Source: Carya illinoinensis (taxonomy: Eukaryota > Streptophyta > Magnoliopsida > Fagales > Juglandaceae). From it: 64,000 nucleotides of DNA. The notes below the pieces were generated by a model. It did not search any database. It worked only from the letters and a program-made list of their open reading frames with translations, and was not told where the DNA came from. Made by a program: the position numbers and the translations under genes. The stretch is from positions 25,671,129-25,735,128 of the forward strand of contig NC_056765.1 in assembly GCF_018687715.1 (NCBI RefSeq). The letters are read 5' to 3'. Of this stretch, positions 46,591 to 59,319 are shown piece after piece (within the stretch, counting starts at the first letter, position 1; each line of letters opens with the position of its first letter).

Positions 46591-49500
46591 CTTTTTTTTA
46601 AATGAAGTTATTCTTTATTAATCAAGCCTCACTAAGGTGGAGGAATACATGTGGAACATTGACCCAACAAAGGAAATACCCCATACGAGAAATCAAGAAA
46701 GACAACGCCTAAGGACCAAAAAATAAATCCAGAGAAAAACATAACTATACAAACTATTTCCAAAAGCTTAACAAACCCAACTTATCCATCCATAGGATTC
46801 CACACAAATCTATAGGCAAACTTTCATTCACCCCCCACCTGCATACCAGACCATCTTCACCCCAATGTGCCAATAAATCTGCTGCGTTGTTTCCTTCACA
46901 AAATTGATGCACCAATTTGTAACACATTGCTTCCAAAGCCACCATCAGCTTCTACCATAAACCCCAAAGATACTAGAGATTACATCTTTTGCTTATCAAC
47001 CATTCAACCACTACTTTCGAGTTGCATTCAAGAAACACCAACCGGTAGCCCAACTCCTTGCATAAATGGACTCCTCGAAGTGACGTGCGCAACTTAGCCT
47101 CATTATTAGTGCCTTCCCCAAAGTAATTTGAAAAGGCACTTTTGACATCACCATGGTGGTTTCAAATGACACCACCACCCCCACAAGTACCAGCATTTCC
47201 CCTACAACTTCCGACGACATTGAGTTTCCACTGACAAGTATGAGGCTTTGACCAAGCAACTAGGATAGATCTTGCAACCTAACCATTAGAAAAATTTATG
47301 TCCAATTCATGAAGGATCTTTGCATCAAAAGAAGAAATTTCCTTTTTATCAACCATCACAGTCACAAACCTTCCAAGCCAAAACCAAATAGATCGCCATA
47401 CATTATCTATAGAGTCATAAATCCCTTCCATTCTTGTCTTACATCTCCTCTGCCACAACCTCCAAATGAGAATACTAGGGAGTATCCCAAAAGTATACAT
47501 TGTTTGGATGATTTTCTCGCACAAGCTAGCCAAAGAGAGACATGGTGCCACCACGAAGCAGCCTGCATACATGATACACCTAGTGCCATTGATGATGACT
47601 TCTAGACATTGCTAGCAAACTCATCTGTGACAAAAATATGATCCAAAGTTTCTTCCTTAGAAACTAGACAACAATCACACTTAGATGCTAATGCAATGCC
47701 CCGAGATTTCATATTGACATACATTGACAAGCAGTAAAATCGAGCTCTCCACATGCAAACTGAGATCTTTCTAGGAAGAAATTTATGCCAAATCCAATCA
47801 AACCATGAAGATGGCTGACCCTTAACTCAAATCAACTCCCATGCGCTAGCCGTAGAAAAAGAAACATCCTTGTCAGTCTTCTAAATCAAAACATCATTAC
47901 CATGTTGATCAGAGCAAATATTTCTGAGAGCATCCTCAGCAATTTCCTCACCTGCCAGCTAAACTAGCATATTCATATTCCATTCATTACCAAGTCATAC
48001 TTCCTTGATCAACAGATTCTAATTTACCACAGTCTAAAGAGTCTCTAACAACGGGCTTGCTGAGAGCCATCTATCAAATTAGAAAGAGAGATGCCCTTCA
48101 TGCACATTATATTTCATCTGTTCACAAACTTCAGGGATAACCAAGATTATTGACCAGTCGAGATCCATTAGCAGGCCTGGAAACCAAAGAGACATAACCC
48201 TATTTCACATATTTAGCCAAGAAATATCAGGACCATAAGAAATCCATAGACATTAATCTCCAAGTTAATTTCATATGAATAGTATGTTGTATTTCCACAA
48301 AACCCCTGATCCTCAAACCACTTTCAGTTATTGGCTTACAAATTTGTAACCAAGATCGCCACTTTGTTTTCAATCTCCCATTTTTCTCCCCCCAAAAAAT
48401 GTGGAGAGAATATAATTTATTTTACAAATGATGACCTTAGGCACATTCATAACAGCAAGAATATGAGACACCATACAAGACAAAACATGCTTAAGGAGAA
48501 CAAGTCTACCACCTTGAGATAATAATCTCGCCTTCCATCCCATCACTTTTGATCAAATTTTATTAATAAAAAATTTGAAACGACAAGCCTTGAGTCTTCT
48601 ATTCACAAGAGAGGCTCCCAAATAAATCACTGAAAAGTGGCCTTAAACCAAAACCTAAAATCCTTGCCAAACCTCTTCTTCTTATTGTACTAATGCATTG
48701 AGAGGGAAAAAAACTAATTTTTCCTTGTTAACAAGCTGTCCAGACCATCTCTCGTAAGAGTTTAGAGTGTCCATAAGCCTTCTTGAAAACCTTTTTCACC
48801 ATAGAGAAAAACCAAAACAACATCCGCATAGAGCAAATGTGAGATCAGTGGTGCTCCCCTTGGATGATAGAATTGACCAATCCTTCCCCCCTCAAATTGC
48901 TTCCAAATCAAACAAAAGAATACTTCTTCCATCAAAATAAACAAATAAGGCAAAAGAGGATTGCCTTGGTGGAGTCCTCTTCTTACCTTGGAAAAATACT
49001 TAGAAGTCTCATTCATCATAATAGAATACTACGACAACTTCACATACTCCTCCACCAATTTATGGAACTGATGAGAAAATCCAAAAGGATCCAGCACTAC
49101 GAAAAGAAACTCCCAATGCACTCTATCATAGGCCTTCACCGTATCAATCTTTACCATGATATTTCCACCTTCAACCCTCTTGTTCATGGAATGTACCATT
49201 TCCTGGGTGAGAGAGATGTTCTAAAAAATACTACGCCTAGGGATGAATGCTCCTTGCTCAGGAAAAATCAAACAAGAAAGCTAACTAGTTAATCTTTTCA
49301 CAATAATCTTGGAGAAAATTTTGTAGGCCACAAAACATAGACTAATTGGCTTAAATTTGTCGAAACTCTTCAGATCAAGAACCTTTGGAATGAGCACAAT
49401 ATAAAAAGAAGAGTAGTACCTTGGTAGCTCCCCCCCCCCCCCAACACCTCCCAAAAAAAAAAAAAAGAAAAAAAAAAACTCTTGAGCTGCCTCTACAACA

Positions 49501-50800
49501 TCCATTTTCTCAAAATCCCAACATGAGATAAAGAAAGATGAACCAAATCCATCTAGTCCTGGACTGCTTTGACAGTGTATAGAAAATAACGCCTCTTTAA
49601 TTTCATCCTCCAAAGGTGGTTTGCAAAGATCAAAATTTACTTCATCTGTAACCGCCTTATACAACAAAACAGAGATATCAATTTGTTCCACCTCAGGAAC
49701 CAAAGTAAGAAAACCCTGAAAATAGGTTACTACCCCTTGGTGTACCTCTTTTGGACTCTCTACTAAATTACTATTCTCAAGCTGCATGTGAGAAATAATC
49801 GAGGCCTTCCAACCTTGATTCACAATTGCATTGAAGAACTAGAAATTCTGATTACCCTCCTGGGCCCATTTCTTTTTTTGCTACCTGAGATAGCCTTACC
49901 TCTTCTCTTGTCTCCCATACATCTAATTTGACTCTAGTAAGTTGAAACTTGGCTTCAACCTCATGAGAAGAATCAGATTGCAATTGAAATTCTAGCTCTT
50001 TAAGCTTGTCCTCAAGTCTCTTGATATTTAGATCCACACGACCAAATACCATTATATTCCAGTTCCACAACACCATCTTCATTTTCTTGAGTTTAGCCGC
50101 CAACTTTACCAAACCAGAACCATGTGTTGGCTGCTCCCAAACTCCTTGCACAAAACTAGAAAAAGAAATATGTGTACACCTCATATTGTGAAAATGAAAA
50201 GGCAACAGATACCTCATTGCCATATCAGAAAATCAAATCAACATAGGACTATGATCAGAAGCTTGTTGTTGAAGGTACTCCAAACTAGCCAAAACAAACT
50301 TAATTGAAAACGACACATTAGTTAATGCCCTATCCAGCCGTGCCCACCTTCTTGCTGCCCCTTCTTGGCCATTACACTAAGACATATTATTTCTCAGACT
50401 CCTTAGTTGTACCATCCCACAAGTATCAATACATTCATTAAATTCATCCATAGCCTGGGAGGGCCTCGGACAACCACCAATTCTTTCTCTATCCTCCCTA
50501 AAAAATGAGACACGAAATTTCGTATTATCCAATGAGAACCACCCAGAAAACATCTAATTAGACGACATGAATACCTTAAAACGATATGGATTCTTCCAGA
50601 GAATCCATATTTTGCCCCCTATCTGCTCAATACTACAATAACTAGAAAAGCCGAGAAAACTTGCTAATCGAGGCAATTTATTATCTCTAGCAAATGGCTC
50701 AAACAGAGCCACCATAAAAACTTGCTAATCAAACTAAGCAACCTTTTCAAAATCTTCGCAAACCTCTTATGTTCCATACAAGAAATCCGTTTATCATAAA
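46591..50800 (-). mobile_element. Nearly full-length L1-type LINE ORF2, decayed
   Basis: On the minus strand, reading leftward, the piece near 50795 opens MINGFLVWNIRGL (endonuclease start). It is followed by endonuclease segments (VALFEPFARDNKLPRLASFL, GGKIWILWKNPYRF, WCNGQEGAARRWARLDRAL) and a spacer (49852-50223). Reverse transcriptase comes next (PGLDGFGSSFF, LIPKVLDLKSFDKFKPISLC, RRGLHQGNPLLPYLFILMEE, HLLYADVVLVF), then the zf-RVT region (47279-47572) and an RNase H tail (EGNNAADLLAHWGEDGLVCR). A T8 run at 46591-46598 is the poly(A) tail. The catalytic motif reads YADV instead of YADD. There are many stops. No target duplication was found. Confidence 0.85.
49431..49482. repeat. Poly(C)/poly(A) tract inside the LINE reverse transcriptase
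   Basis: C14 followed by ACACCTCCC and A-rich runs lies where the LINE should read only a few residues before LPRYYSS. The minus frame stays open, adding a run of Phe and Gly residues. Confidence 0.7.
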
Positions 50801-52589
50801 TTTACATTGGCAGTGCGAGTAGACACTCATTGGGAATGATGTACACTCAAAACTTTTTTCCCCTTTTGCTTAATAGAAGAAGTCTAATTTACATCCAAAG
50901 TCTTTACACCTTAAAAATTTATTGACTCTACAAATTCTTCCCACAACCCTATAGATATGAAAATTTAGGATACATAAAAGTTTCCTGAAATCCTTTAGGT
51001 CCACCATTCATGCTAGGCAAGAGAATCACATTACCTATAGAACATAATATACCTTCCACCAGTCAACTTGAAATACCAACCACCATACATAAATCTATGT
51101 CATAACTCCAAAATCTACTAATTATATTTCTAATTTCTTTGAATAAAAACTCCATAAAGTATAAGACCATTTCCATTCATTCTTATGAACAACATACACC
51201 ATCAATCTTAAAAGCAGAAGTGTCCTAATTTCATCTTTCTTCTTCTAGTCTAAAAGTATACAAAATCTTTAAACCTTTGTCCGCCTAGGGCCCTATAACT
51301 AGTCTACTAGTAATTGCCTCAATTAGCTATACAACCATAACCATAAAATTTTCAAGGTCCCATGAGCTTCTTGCACGGTTCCTACCTCATCCTTTAGAAC
51401 CCTTCTTAGCTAATGTGCTAATTCTTTTTCATGTAGCAGGTGTCATTTTGACATGCATGTGTCCAAAATAATTATTCAAACATTTCAATAGAACAATAAA
51501 CTAGTAACAATTCAGATACTTACTACAAAGCAGGACATGCCTTGAGGAGAATTTGGCCTAGATTTCTTACAAATAAATTAATAATATTAATATTCTTACT
51601 AATAAATTAATAATATTAATAGTATGTGCACTATCAATAATTAATAGTTAATACATTGTCTTAAAATTCTTAAACTTTAAATTTTATATAATCTAAGCAT
51701 AAATAATTAGGTTAAAATAGAATTAAATAATTAAATATAATTAGTTAGAAGAAAATTACATAATTACTTGCTTTTAATTTATATAATTACTTAAAAAAAT
51801 TATAAAATATCATATAAAAATTTATTTAAAAACTTATATATATTGAATTCAGTCAGTTTGGTTTGTTTTGGATCATGGTGAAAAGCCCTACCCCTCGGAC
51901 TGAAAATCTAACTTCTTTACTTTCTTGGACAGAGATGGACTGGTTCCCTAATCGGTCAATCCAGTTTTCTTGATCCGAAGGAAAAATCTTACACTCTTAA
52001 TTAATCCCCTTCAACTGGTTTAATAGTTAGGCATTTAGGCCCATCCGGGGGTTATATAGCCCCTCCCCCCATAGAGTGGGTTACTTCTCTTACAATAAAT
52101 GAAAATCTCTCTGCCAAAATGTCTATCTAGTTTTAGCATTTAGGGTGTGGAGTATGCGAGTGTTGCTTTGGTTTTTACTATATGGCACACTCCACTACTG
52201 ATGAAGATGGATACGGATGAACAATAATGATAAAAAAGTCCATGGAAAAATTGCATCCAATCCAAAATTTTATGCTTGAGACAAATGCTTCCACTTTATA
52301 CTCTAATTTTGAATTTTTAATAGACCATATGTTGTTGAAAGGATTCCATTTCCTACTTTCTATAGAAAGTTTTTTTAATAGTTCCTGAGACCTTTAAACT
52401 TCATATATTCCTTCATATTTGCTATTGCACTCAGAAAGCAATATTAGATACATAGTGTGCAAGTCATATGCACTCCCTTAAAAAAAAAGTATAGGCTACT
52501 ATAAAAAATGGATTTTTTTTTTTTTTTAACTTCCGAAATTTGCCCCTTTTTTTTTTAAATGAGTGTACGTGGTTTGCGTATGCTAGGAC
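50801..52589. other. AT-rich region, no recognised gene
   Basis: No frame longer than about 50 codons of recognisable content was seen. 51590-51840 is very AT-rich. Confidence 0.45.
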
Positions 52590-52935
52590 TATCTAGCACA
52601 CTTACAGTCAGATGTCTCCCTTTTTTTTTTTTTGCTCCATCTATTATTTCCAAGTGATTTGCACTTTTAACCGAGAACAAGCCATTTGCATACCCCTTCA
52701 AAGTCATCTTGTCCTTTGAGTTTCTAAAGTTTAGTGGCATACGACAAATAAATTTTGCTTCAGTTTAAAAATGTCCTTTATTAAGCACATTCCACTGGCC
52801 TATATCCTCATCCGTCATATCTTTCACTATGGATTCTTCATCTAACAACTTCACAGGCAATTGCACTCGAAAAGAGGAAGGGTTTGGAAGCCATTTGTCC
52901 CTCCAAACACTCTGTGCTAATTGGTAAATTGTGAG
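52590..52935 (-). mobile_element. LINE ORF2 fragment
   Basis: Minus-strand translation gives LAQSVWRDKWLPNPSSFRVQ, LPVKLLDEESIVKDMTDED, then after a stop PLNFRNSKDKMTLKGYANG and LFSVKSANHLEI. This matches the segment between reverse transcriptase and zf-RVT of plant L1 ORF2. Neither end shows a tail or duplication. Confidence 0.7.
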
Positions 52936-53398
52936 ACTGTCTTGATAACATTATCATAATTATACTTTTTCCACTATTTTATTGAGTTTTGGCCTGTTAG
53001 GAATTTGATATTGCTGCAAGAAGGATGTAGAGTACCTCCATTTTATAATCCAATTTAATTTTGGAGTTAAAACATTTGCTTTTCTAATGTATGTTGTTAA
53101 ACTCTGCCCTTGTTATAGACTTTTTACCATACCAAGGAATGAGCATGAAATTTGTAATGGCGTCCATCTCTTAAGCAGAATAATACTAAAGCATTTAATT
53201 CACTTATTGTAAGTGGTTTGATAGCAACTTGAACCAATATGTATAAAAGAATATTTTTATTCAATATGTTGCTTAATATATTATAAGGAGAATAGATGGA
53301 TCATATCTTAAGGGATCATATCTAGAGGGAACATAAATTTAGTACTCTATATATGAAAAGTTATTCTATACTATAAACATTACTATATATATTTTTAG

Positions 53399-53429
<31 letters not shown>

Positions 53430-55113
53430 CAGATATAATATATAAATAGAGTTTTGAACAAACTCATCAAGTTGAGTTTAAATCACATGGGTGTGATTCA
53501 AGAGTTTAGATCAAGCAGAATTGAGTTTATTTAATTTGACTCGTTTAATATTAGATCTAAAGTTACTTTTTATTGAAAATTTATTCATTAAATCATGACT
53601 TAAGTTCGAGTTGAGTTTGAACTATTTATGAACAACTTTTGAGTTCATGTACTATCATGCAGGTTTTATTAGCCTTTTGTAGGAGAAAAATAGTTGATTT
53701 CATGGTAAAAATGACATTAATTTCTTATACTAATCCAAAGGTAAGAAAATGTACCTCAAAAGTTGTAAGCAAATGGAGGATCCCGCCTCCTCCCCCTCCT
53801 TCCCTCATTCCTCTATTCACCTATCTTGTCTATCAAGATTTCTTTAGTTTAATTTTATTTTGCTTTCATTGATGTTGAAAAAGACAAATATATAGTTTTC
53901 TGGCAACTCTCTTAAGACAGGTGCAGCACAAGCAGATTCACAGGTCGAAAATTGTAGGAAAAAAGTAGTATTTTGCAAAAATCACTACACGTGGTTCTCA
54001 CGCACCACCCATTCCAGTAGCTCTTATTAACACATGCGCCAGATCACCGAACTCACCACTACCAGACATTTTAGATCTGACCTTTGTGGCTGAAAAGAGA
54101 CAAGTGTGTTGCATTCATGGGCCGTCACAGATTCTAGAGTCTATCGGAATTGGTTTAAATTGTAATTTGTCCTTTTTTGCATTTATTCTACTGTTTTCCT
54201 TTTTAGTTTCCTTATTGTTAATTAAAAAAAAAAAAGCAGTAGTGAAGACCAGACCGGTCACAAAAGAAAAAAGTTTACTGGCCGGTGGAACTCCAAATTT
54301 ATTATTTTAGTTTATGATGTCATGTTTGAATTGAGGACATCTCAGAATATATCTAATCACAGATGTCAGTTTCTTTAATGAATGAATGATAACAGTTTTC
54401 TTTAAATAAATAAAAAAAAAAAAGAAGTAATAATGACATGCTTTATTTATTTATTTATATATTTTGTCTTCAATATAATTTTATTACTATAAAAATGCTA
54501 AGAGGTTAGAAGGCCTTAACATTCATTCAAAACAAAAATCTAGCACAAAAAATAAGCATAAATCGAAATTTGGTTCAAATAATTGGTCTAGCCTTATAAT
54601 TAAACACTATTGAAGCGATTATTGGAACAATTCATTAGTCGGATTTCTTTAAAACATCCATTACAAACAGAATCCTCGAAGAAAAGTAGTGCGTTATGTT
54701 TGGATGTGTGAACGAAGGCAATGTTTGAAGATCTCTAATTTCACATCCTTTAAATTCTCAAATCGAGACAGAAAAAGAAAACACCAGCATGCTTTCAAAA
54801 ATGAAAGGAGAACTAGTCATCTTAGAAGCAATAATAGATCTAACTTTTTAAGAAATTGAAAAAAACAAAAACAAAAGAAAAGAAAGAAAGAGGAAAAAAA
54901 TACTGCTCATATGAAAGTCGAAAGGGTGAGCCTGCCCACAAGCCTACACCCACTGACTGTGTAGCACAAGAGAAACTCCCGATAAGGTCAAATGGCCTTT
55001 TTTTCATAAATTTTTTTTAATATCCTTAAATATTTAAAGAAAATTCAAAACATCATTAAAAAATAATTCTTTAATCATTAAATAAAAAAAATCGGTAGAC
55101 TTTCTCGATGGAC
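52936..55113. other. AT-rich region, no recognised gene
   Basis: It holds an (AT)n run at 53407-53429 and A-rich tracts near 54225 and 54410. Small open frames at 53639 and 54086 show no family features. Confidence 0.45.
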
Positions 55114-55116
55114 TAA

Positions 55117-55615
55117 GTGCATGTTTAGGATTACGGTGAAAAATATAGTTTATAATTTTTTGACTTATAACTTATAATTTAAGTAATAAGTTCTACTATT
55201 AAAAAGTTATTTATTATTTGGTAACTATATGTTTAAAACACTTTCAATCATGTTACGTTTGTTTGGAAACAAATTAAAAAAGTACTTTCAAAAGTAGAAA
55301 TGACGATTATTTGAATTTTTAAAAGTTATGATCATATTCCTGAAAGTTTGAAAATTGTAATTATCTTAAAGTTGTATGGATATTTTCGTCCATTGACAGT
55401 CTTTTTAAAATTCGAATTACGTTTTGCATTATCCGTAAAAGCACTTTTGAGAAAAAACATCAAAATGATAATTTTCCTTAAACGTACTTTTTAACTTATT
55501 TGAGATTAAAAATACTTTAATATGTAATAGCCAAACAACCTAATTTTTTCATTAAAGAGTTTTTAACAATATTTAAATATTTTTTAATATTCCTAATGCA
55601 ATCCCAAATAGGCCC
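55117..55615. mobile_element. Harbinger/Tourist-like MITE
   Basis: TAA at 55114-55116 and 55616-55618 flanks 499 bp. The left end is GTGCATGTTTAGGATTACG and the right end, reverse-complemented, GGGCCTATTTGGGATTGCA; 13 of 19 positions agree. The interior is AT-rich and non-coding. Confidence 0.55.
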
Positions 55616-55618
55616 TAA

Positions 55619-56877
55619 GCATTATCTGACTATTGTCTGTAAAATCACTTTCTTTTCTTTATTTTCCAGTCATCTTATTAGATACTTCTATAAACTATTT
55701 TATGTCATTAGTAGCTATGAATACCTAAATTTAACTAACACGTAGATGAGGGACAATTCAAATATCTGAGATTTTAGTGCATACAAGATTTCTCCTTGTA
55801 CGATGACTACACTAGTCTGTTAAAGTTTATAAATAAATTTTATTTATGACGTGATGGATATAGCTTAATATGATCTATCAGGTTGAAAAATAATCTTTAT
55901 TATAAAGTATATTTGACGAGTCCACTAAACCTAGTCTGATTGTAAACTTGCTTGTATAAAATTTATATGTAGACCAAACATTTCTCTTAATTATAATATT
56001 AACTGTCATGATAGCTTAAAATTTAGAAATCCTGATTTTGGGCTTGCCTTAGTTGATAAGATTTGTCGTACAAAAATTTATATTTGCAAGCCGGTGTGAG
56101 GCATAAACCCTTTAAACTACTGATGTGGCAAGATTTGATTTGTAAAAGAACTTAATTCATTTTTTTTTTTTTTTAACAAATCAAATCTTGTCATATTAGT
56201 ATTGTGAAGTTGTCTTCGATGCTGACTTGTAAGTGTGTGGAGAAACTCTTGTTGTATAGTGTGTTATTGTTCTCCTAACTTTAGTCCTTTAGTTATGTTT
56301 CCTTCATAGATTCTTGTAGAGGCATTCTAGACTTGCAATCTTTCAATACGCAGACAAACATAAGGCATGAGATCATTTTGTGCCATGTTGCTTTAATGTT
56401 TTCTTTGTCAAGGAATTGTATTCGGGGTACAAGTAATTGCTGCAATGCAAAGCCAACACTATGACATTGACAGAAAAGGGCTCATGTGGAACCCATCCTG
56501 GGAGCCTTGTCCATATTTTGGATTATTAACCATATAACATGTACATTATCCATTAACTTATGGCCGCCCATCCTGGATGTCTTTGTAAGAGCACTCTCAT
56601 TGAAATAGCCAAAGTCAAACCAAAGTTCTAGTTAATATGACATGAATTTATCTTTGTCTATTCCATTCACATCAAATCCCCCATTAGATTAATTTTTTTA
56701 TTTTTTTTTTAAATTGAAACCTTCATTTATGAAAATGAAGTTATATCTGTGACCCGATACATAGTACAAGCCAACTAATTTTTGTTGGGGCTCCTACTAG
56801 TACGAAAATTTATTTGAGACTGGTTTGATTTTAACTTCTATAAATTCTCAATAGACAATGTTGTAGAGGCAAATTCT
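55619..56877. other. AT-rich region with one short hairpin, otherwise no recognised gene
   Basis: No coding sequence is recognised apart from the inverted repeat listed separately at 56123-56196. Confidence 0.45.
56123..56196. repeat. Short inverted repeat (hairpin)
   Basis: ATGTGGCAAGATTTGATTTGT at 56123-56143 is the reverse complement of 56176-56196 except for two bases. The loop contains a T16 run. It may be a very small foldback MITE. Confidence 0.75.
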
Positions 56878-56917
56878 CTACAAAAACACAAAGATAGCTT
56901 TGATCCCTCTCTCTCCC

Positions 56918-57067
56918 CAGAGGAGGAGAGAGCTTTCATCCTCATACTCCAGAGGAAGAGAGAGTTTTCCTCCCCCATACTCCAAAGGAGGAAAGGGTTT
57001 TCCACCCACATCCTCCATAGGAGGAGAGGGTTTCCATCCTACACTCTCTAGAGGAGTGGAGGGTTTT
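56918..57067. repeat. Minisatellite, about 38-bp unit, four copies
   Basis: Units share CAGAGGAGGAGAGAG/GTTTTCC and CATCCTC-ATACTCC parts. On the minus strand they translate as repeats such as KPSPPMEDVGG, KPFPPLEYGGG and KLSLPLEYEDE, but the frame is short and has no known domain. Confidence 0.8.
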
Positions 57068-57968
57068 ATTGCCACCTAAACCACACACACACAAAAAAAA
57101 AAAAAAAATACTTACAATGAGAAAATAACGAATTAAAACATATAAAATTGTAGATCCGAATTTTCAATCTTAAATAAAAACAAACCAAAACAAAAATATT
57201 GCATGAAAAATACTGTGGGGGCATGTGAGGGACACATGCCACCCTAGAAGAGTGGTGGATAGGTCGGTCTGAAGAAACTGAGGGCCTTGGTCCCAAAACT
57301 GTCGCTCATGGTGTTGTAGGAGGCTCCCCTTGTGGTGGCACATGGAGGCCCATGGATCACACGTGTAACTTTGACTCACATGTGTGCCTCACGCACCACT
57401 CATTTCAGTGAAATTCTTTGCCTGTCTGAACAATCTGAGGTTTGGGAATCCTACGGTGGGGCGCATGGTGGTCTTTGGGCTCTGAAAAGTAGCAGATCAG
57501 CGATTCGTCACCCTTTGAAATGAAAAACCAAAAAAAAAAAAACTGGAAAAAAATAAAACCCGCACTAGTTTATTTTATTTTATCTTATCTTATTTTACCA
57601 TTTTGTTGATTGTATGTTAATTAGTAATTATATTCTAATTAAATTATTAGTTAAAAATCCATATTTTCAATAGTCATTTAATGCTAATAGCCACAAACGT
57701 CTAATTAAACTCATCTAAAATTCTATATAAATATCTTAATTACAAATAAAATTTATATATTCCCCATCCAACTACATTTAGTACTATCATGTATCCACAT
57801 TGGATACTGTCATGTATCACACTAACTGACTTACTTAGTACTGATTAACCATAAAAGTATATGCAGAAAATAGTCTTCACTACACAAAGTTCATACATTG
57901 ACAACTTCTTCCTAGGAGCAAGTTTCGTAATCTTCTCCTCCTTGCCTTCCTAACACTACTTATGCGCG

Positions 57969-57970
<2 letters not shown>
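57068..57970. other. No recognised gene
   Basis: 57190-57500 is less AT-rich and open on the minus strand in short frames, with no family features. 57560-57860 is AT-rich. Confidence 0.45.

Positions 57971-58063
<93 letters not shown>
57971..58063. repeat. (GA)n microsatellite, 93 bp
   Basis: The sequence is an uninterrupted GA run of about 46 units, the longest simple repeat in the window. Confidence 0.95.
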
Positions 58064-58067
<4 letters not shown>

Positions 58068-59319
58068 CTAAAAGAAACAATAAAATACAGATTTGGTTGT
58101 TCTAGGGTATAAGTGTAGCTAAAACTAACTGTAGTTACACTTTGCCTAATCCAATGCAGTTCACTTTCTTGTCCTAATAGCTATTTAAAGCATTTTATTT
58201 ACATATAGTTATTCCAATAAGAGTGCTCTTAACATGATGAGCTTGGTTTTGATCTGGTTTAACAAAAGAGAACAATGTATTTCATCAAAACTGTCTTTGT
58301 GAACTTGATTGGTAAAAATGTCAGAAGGCTCTGCAAATTTATGATCAATGGATAATTTAGAATATATACCCAAAGTTTGAATGTGCTCCATTAGATTGAC
58401 TTTAACTGTGATGGTTCCTATATGTTAGTGAATATCAAATATGTTGAATGCAGAGTCAATACCCAAATGTCAAGAAATTTCACTTGGTTCTGCATTATAA
58501 TTGTAAAGCATTTATCTTGAACAATTTCGAATCATTGGCCACTATAAAAGTATTAAGTTATAGTTGTAGCTTGTAAGTTACCATCTGCACTCTGCAGTGT
58601 AACTGTCATTCAAAACTTGTGATTTTTCCTAGCTTCATCTCCATCCAGCAATATTTTTCTTTGCATTGCTGCTGGTGTTACCTCTGATTGGTGTCTGAAC
58701 CATATCCCGAAAACTGCAATCGCTACTCGTAATTATCTCAATTAAATTGGTGCCATTGCAATGCTCTAAAAAATAATTGTGTAGTCTGAGATTCTAATTT
58801 GAACACTTCATGATTCTTTATAATGCCAATATATGCAATGCAAGTGTAAGAAATTTAAGAGGGGATATTGGCAATAGCCTCAAGTCACACAGCTTCTATC
58901 ACTTATCGCTAAAATACACAACATTGGTGTCGATGAAAAGGTCATAAACTATATCATCAAAATGAAAATCTTGAGATATTCTCTATGAAATATCTTAGAA
59001 CAAAATATTCAGACCTAATATTCTAGTTGTTTCAGTTGAAAATAGGAAGTATTGATGGCATCAAAGTTTCAAATTGCATATCCAAATTCTTTGTTGGCCC
59101 TATCTGAATGACTTGATAGAATTTCGAGAACTAATGCACCTTCTCTCTCTCTCTCTCTCTCCAATAAATCAGAGTTATAACGGCTATAGAAACAAGAATC
59201 GTTACCATTCAAGTTTTCCAGTAGCAAATGTAATGTACATATGTTTCAATCTCTCAGAGAACAAAAAAATAAATCACCTACACATTCATCAATTTGAATG
59301 ATGAGAAGTTGTGACAACT
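58064..59319. other. Intergenic, downstream of the hydrolase gene
   Basis: No coding sequence is recognised. A (CT)n run is at 59142-59161. The 3' UTR of the hydrolase should lie in the last few hundred bases, but no clear poly(A) signal was seen. Confidence 0.4.

Noticed and set aside
57880..58080. Minus-strand frame of Ser-Leu repeats
   Set aside because: It is the translation of the 93-bp GA tract.
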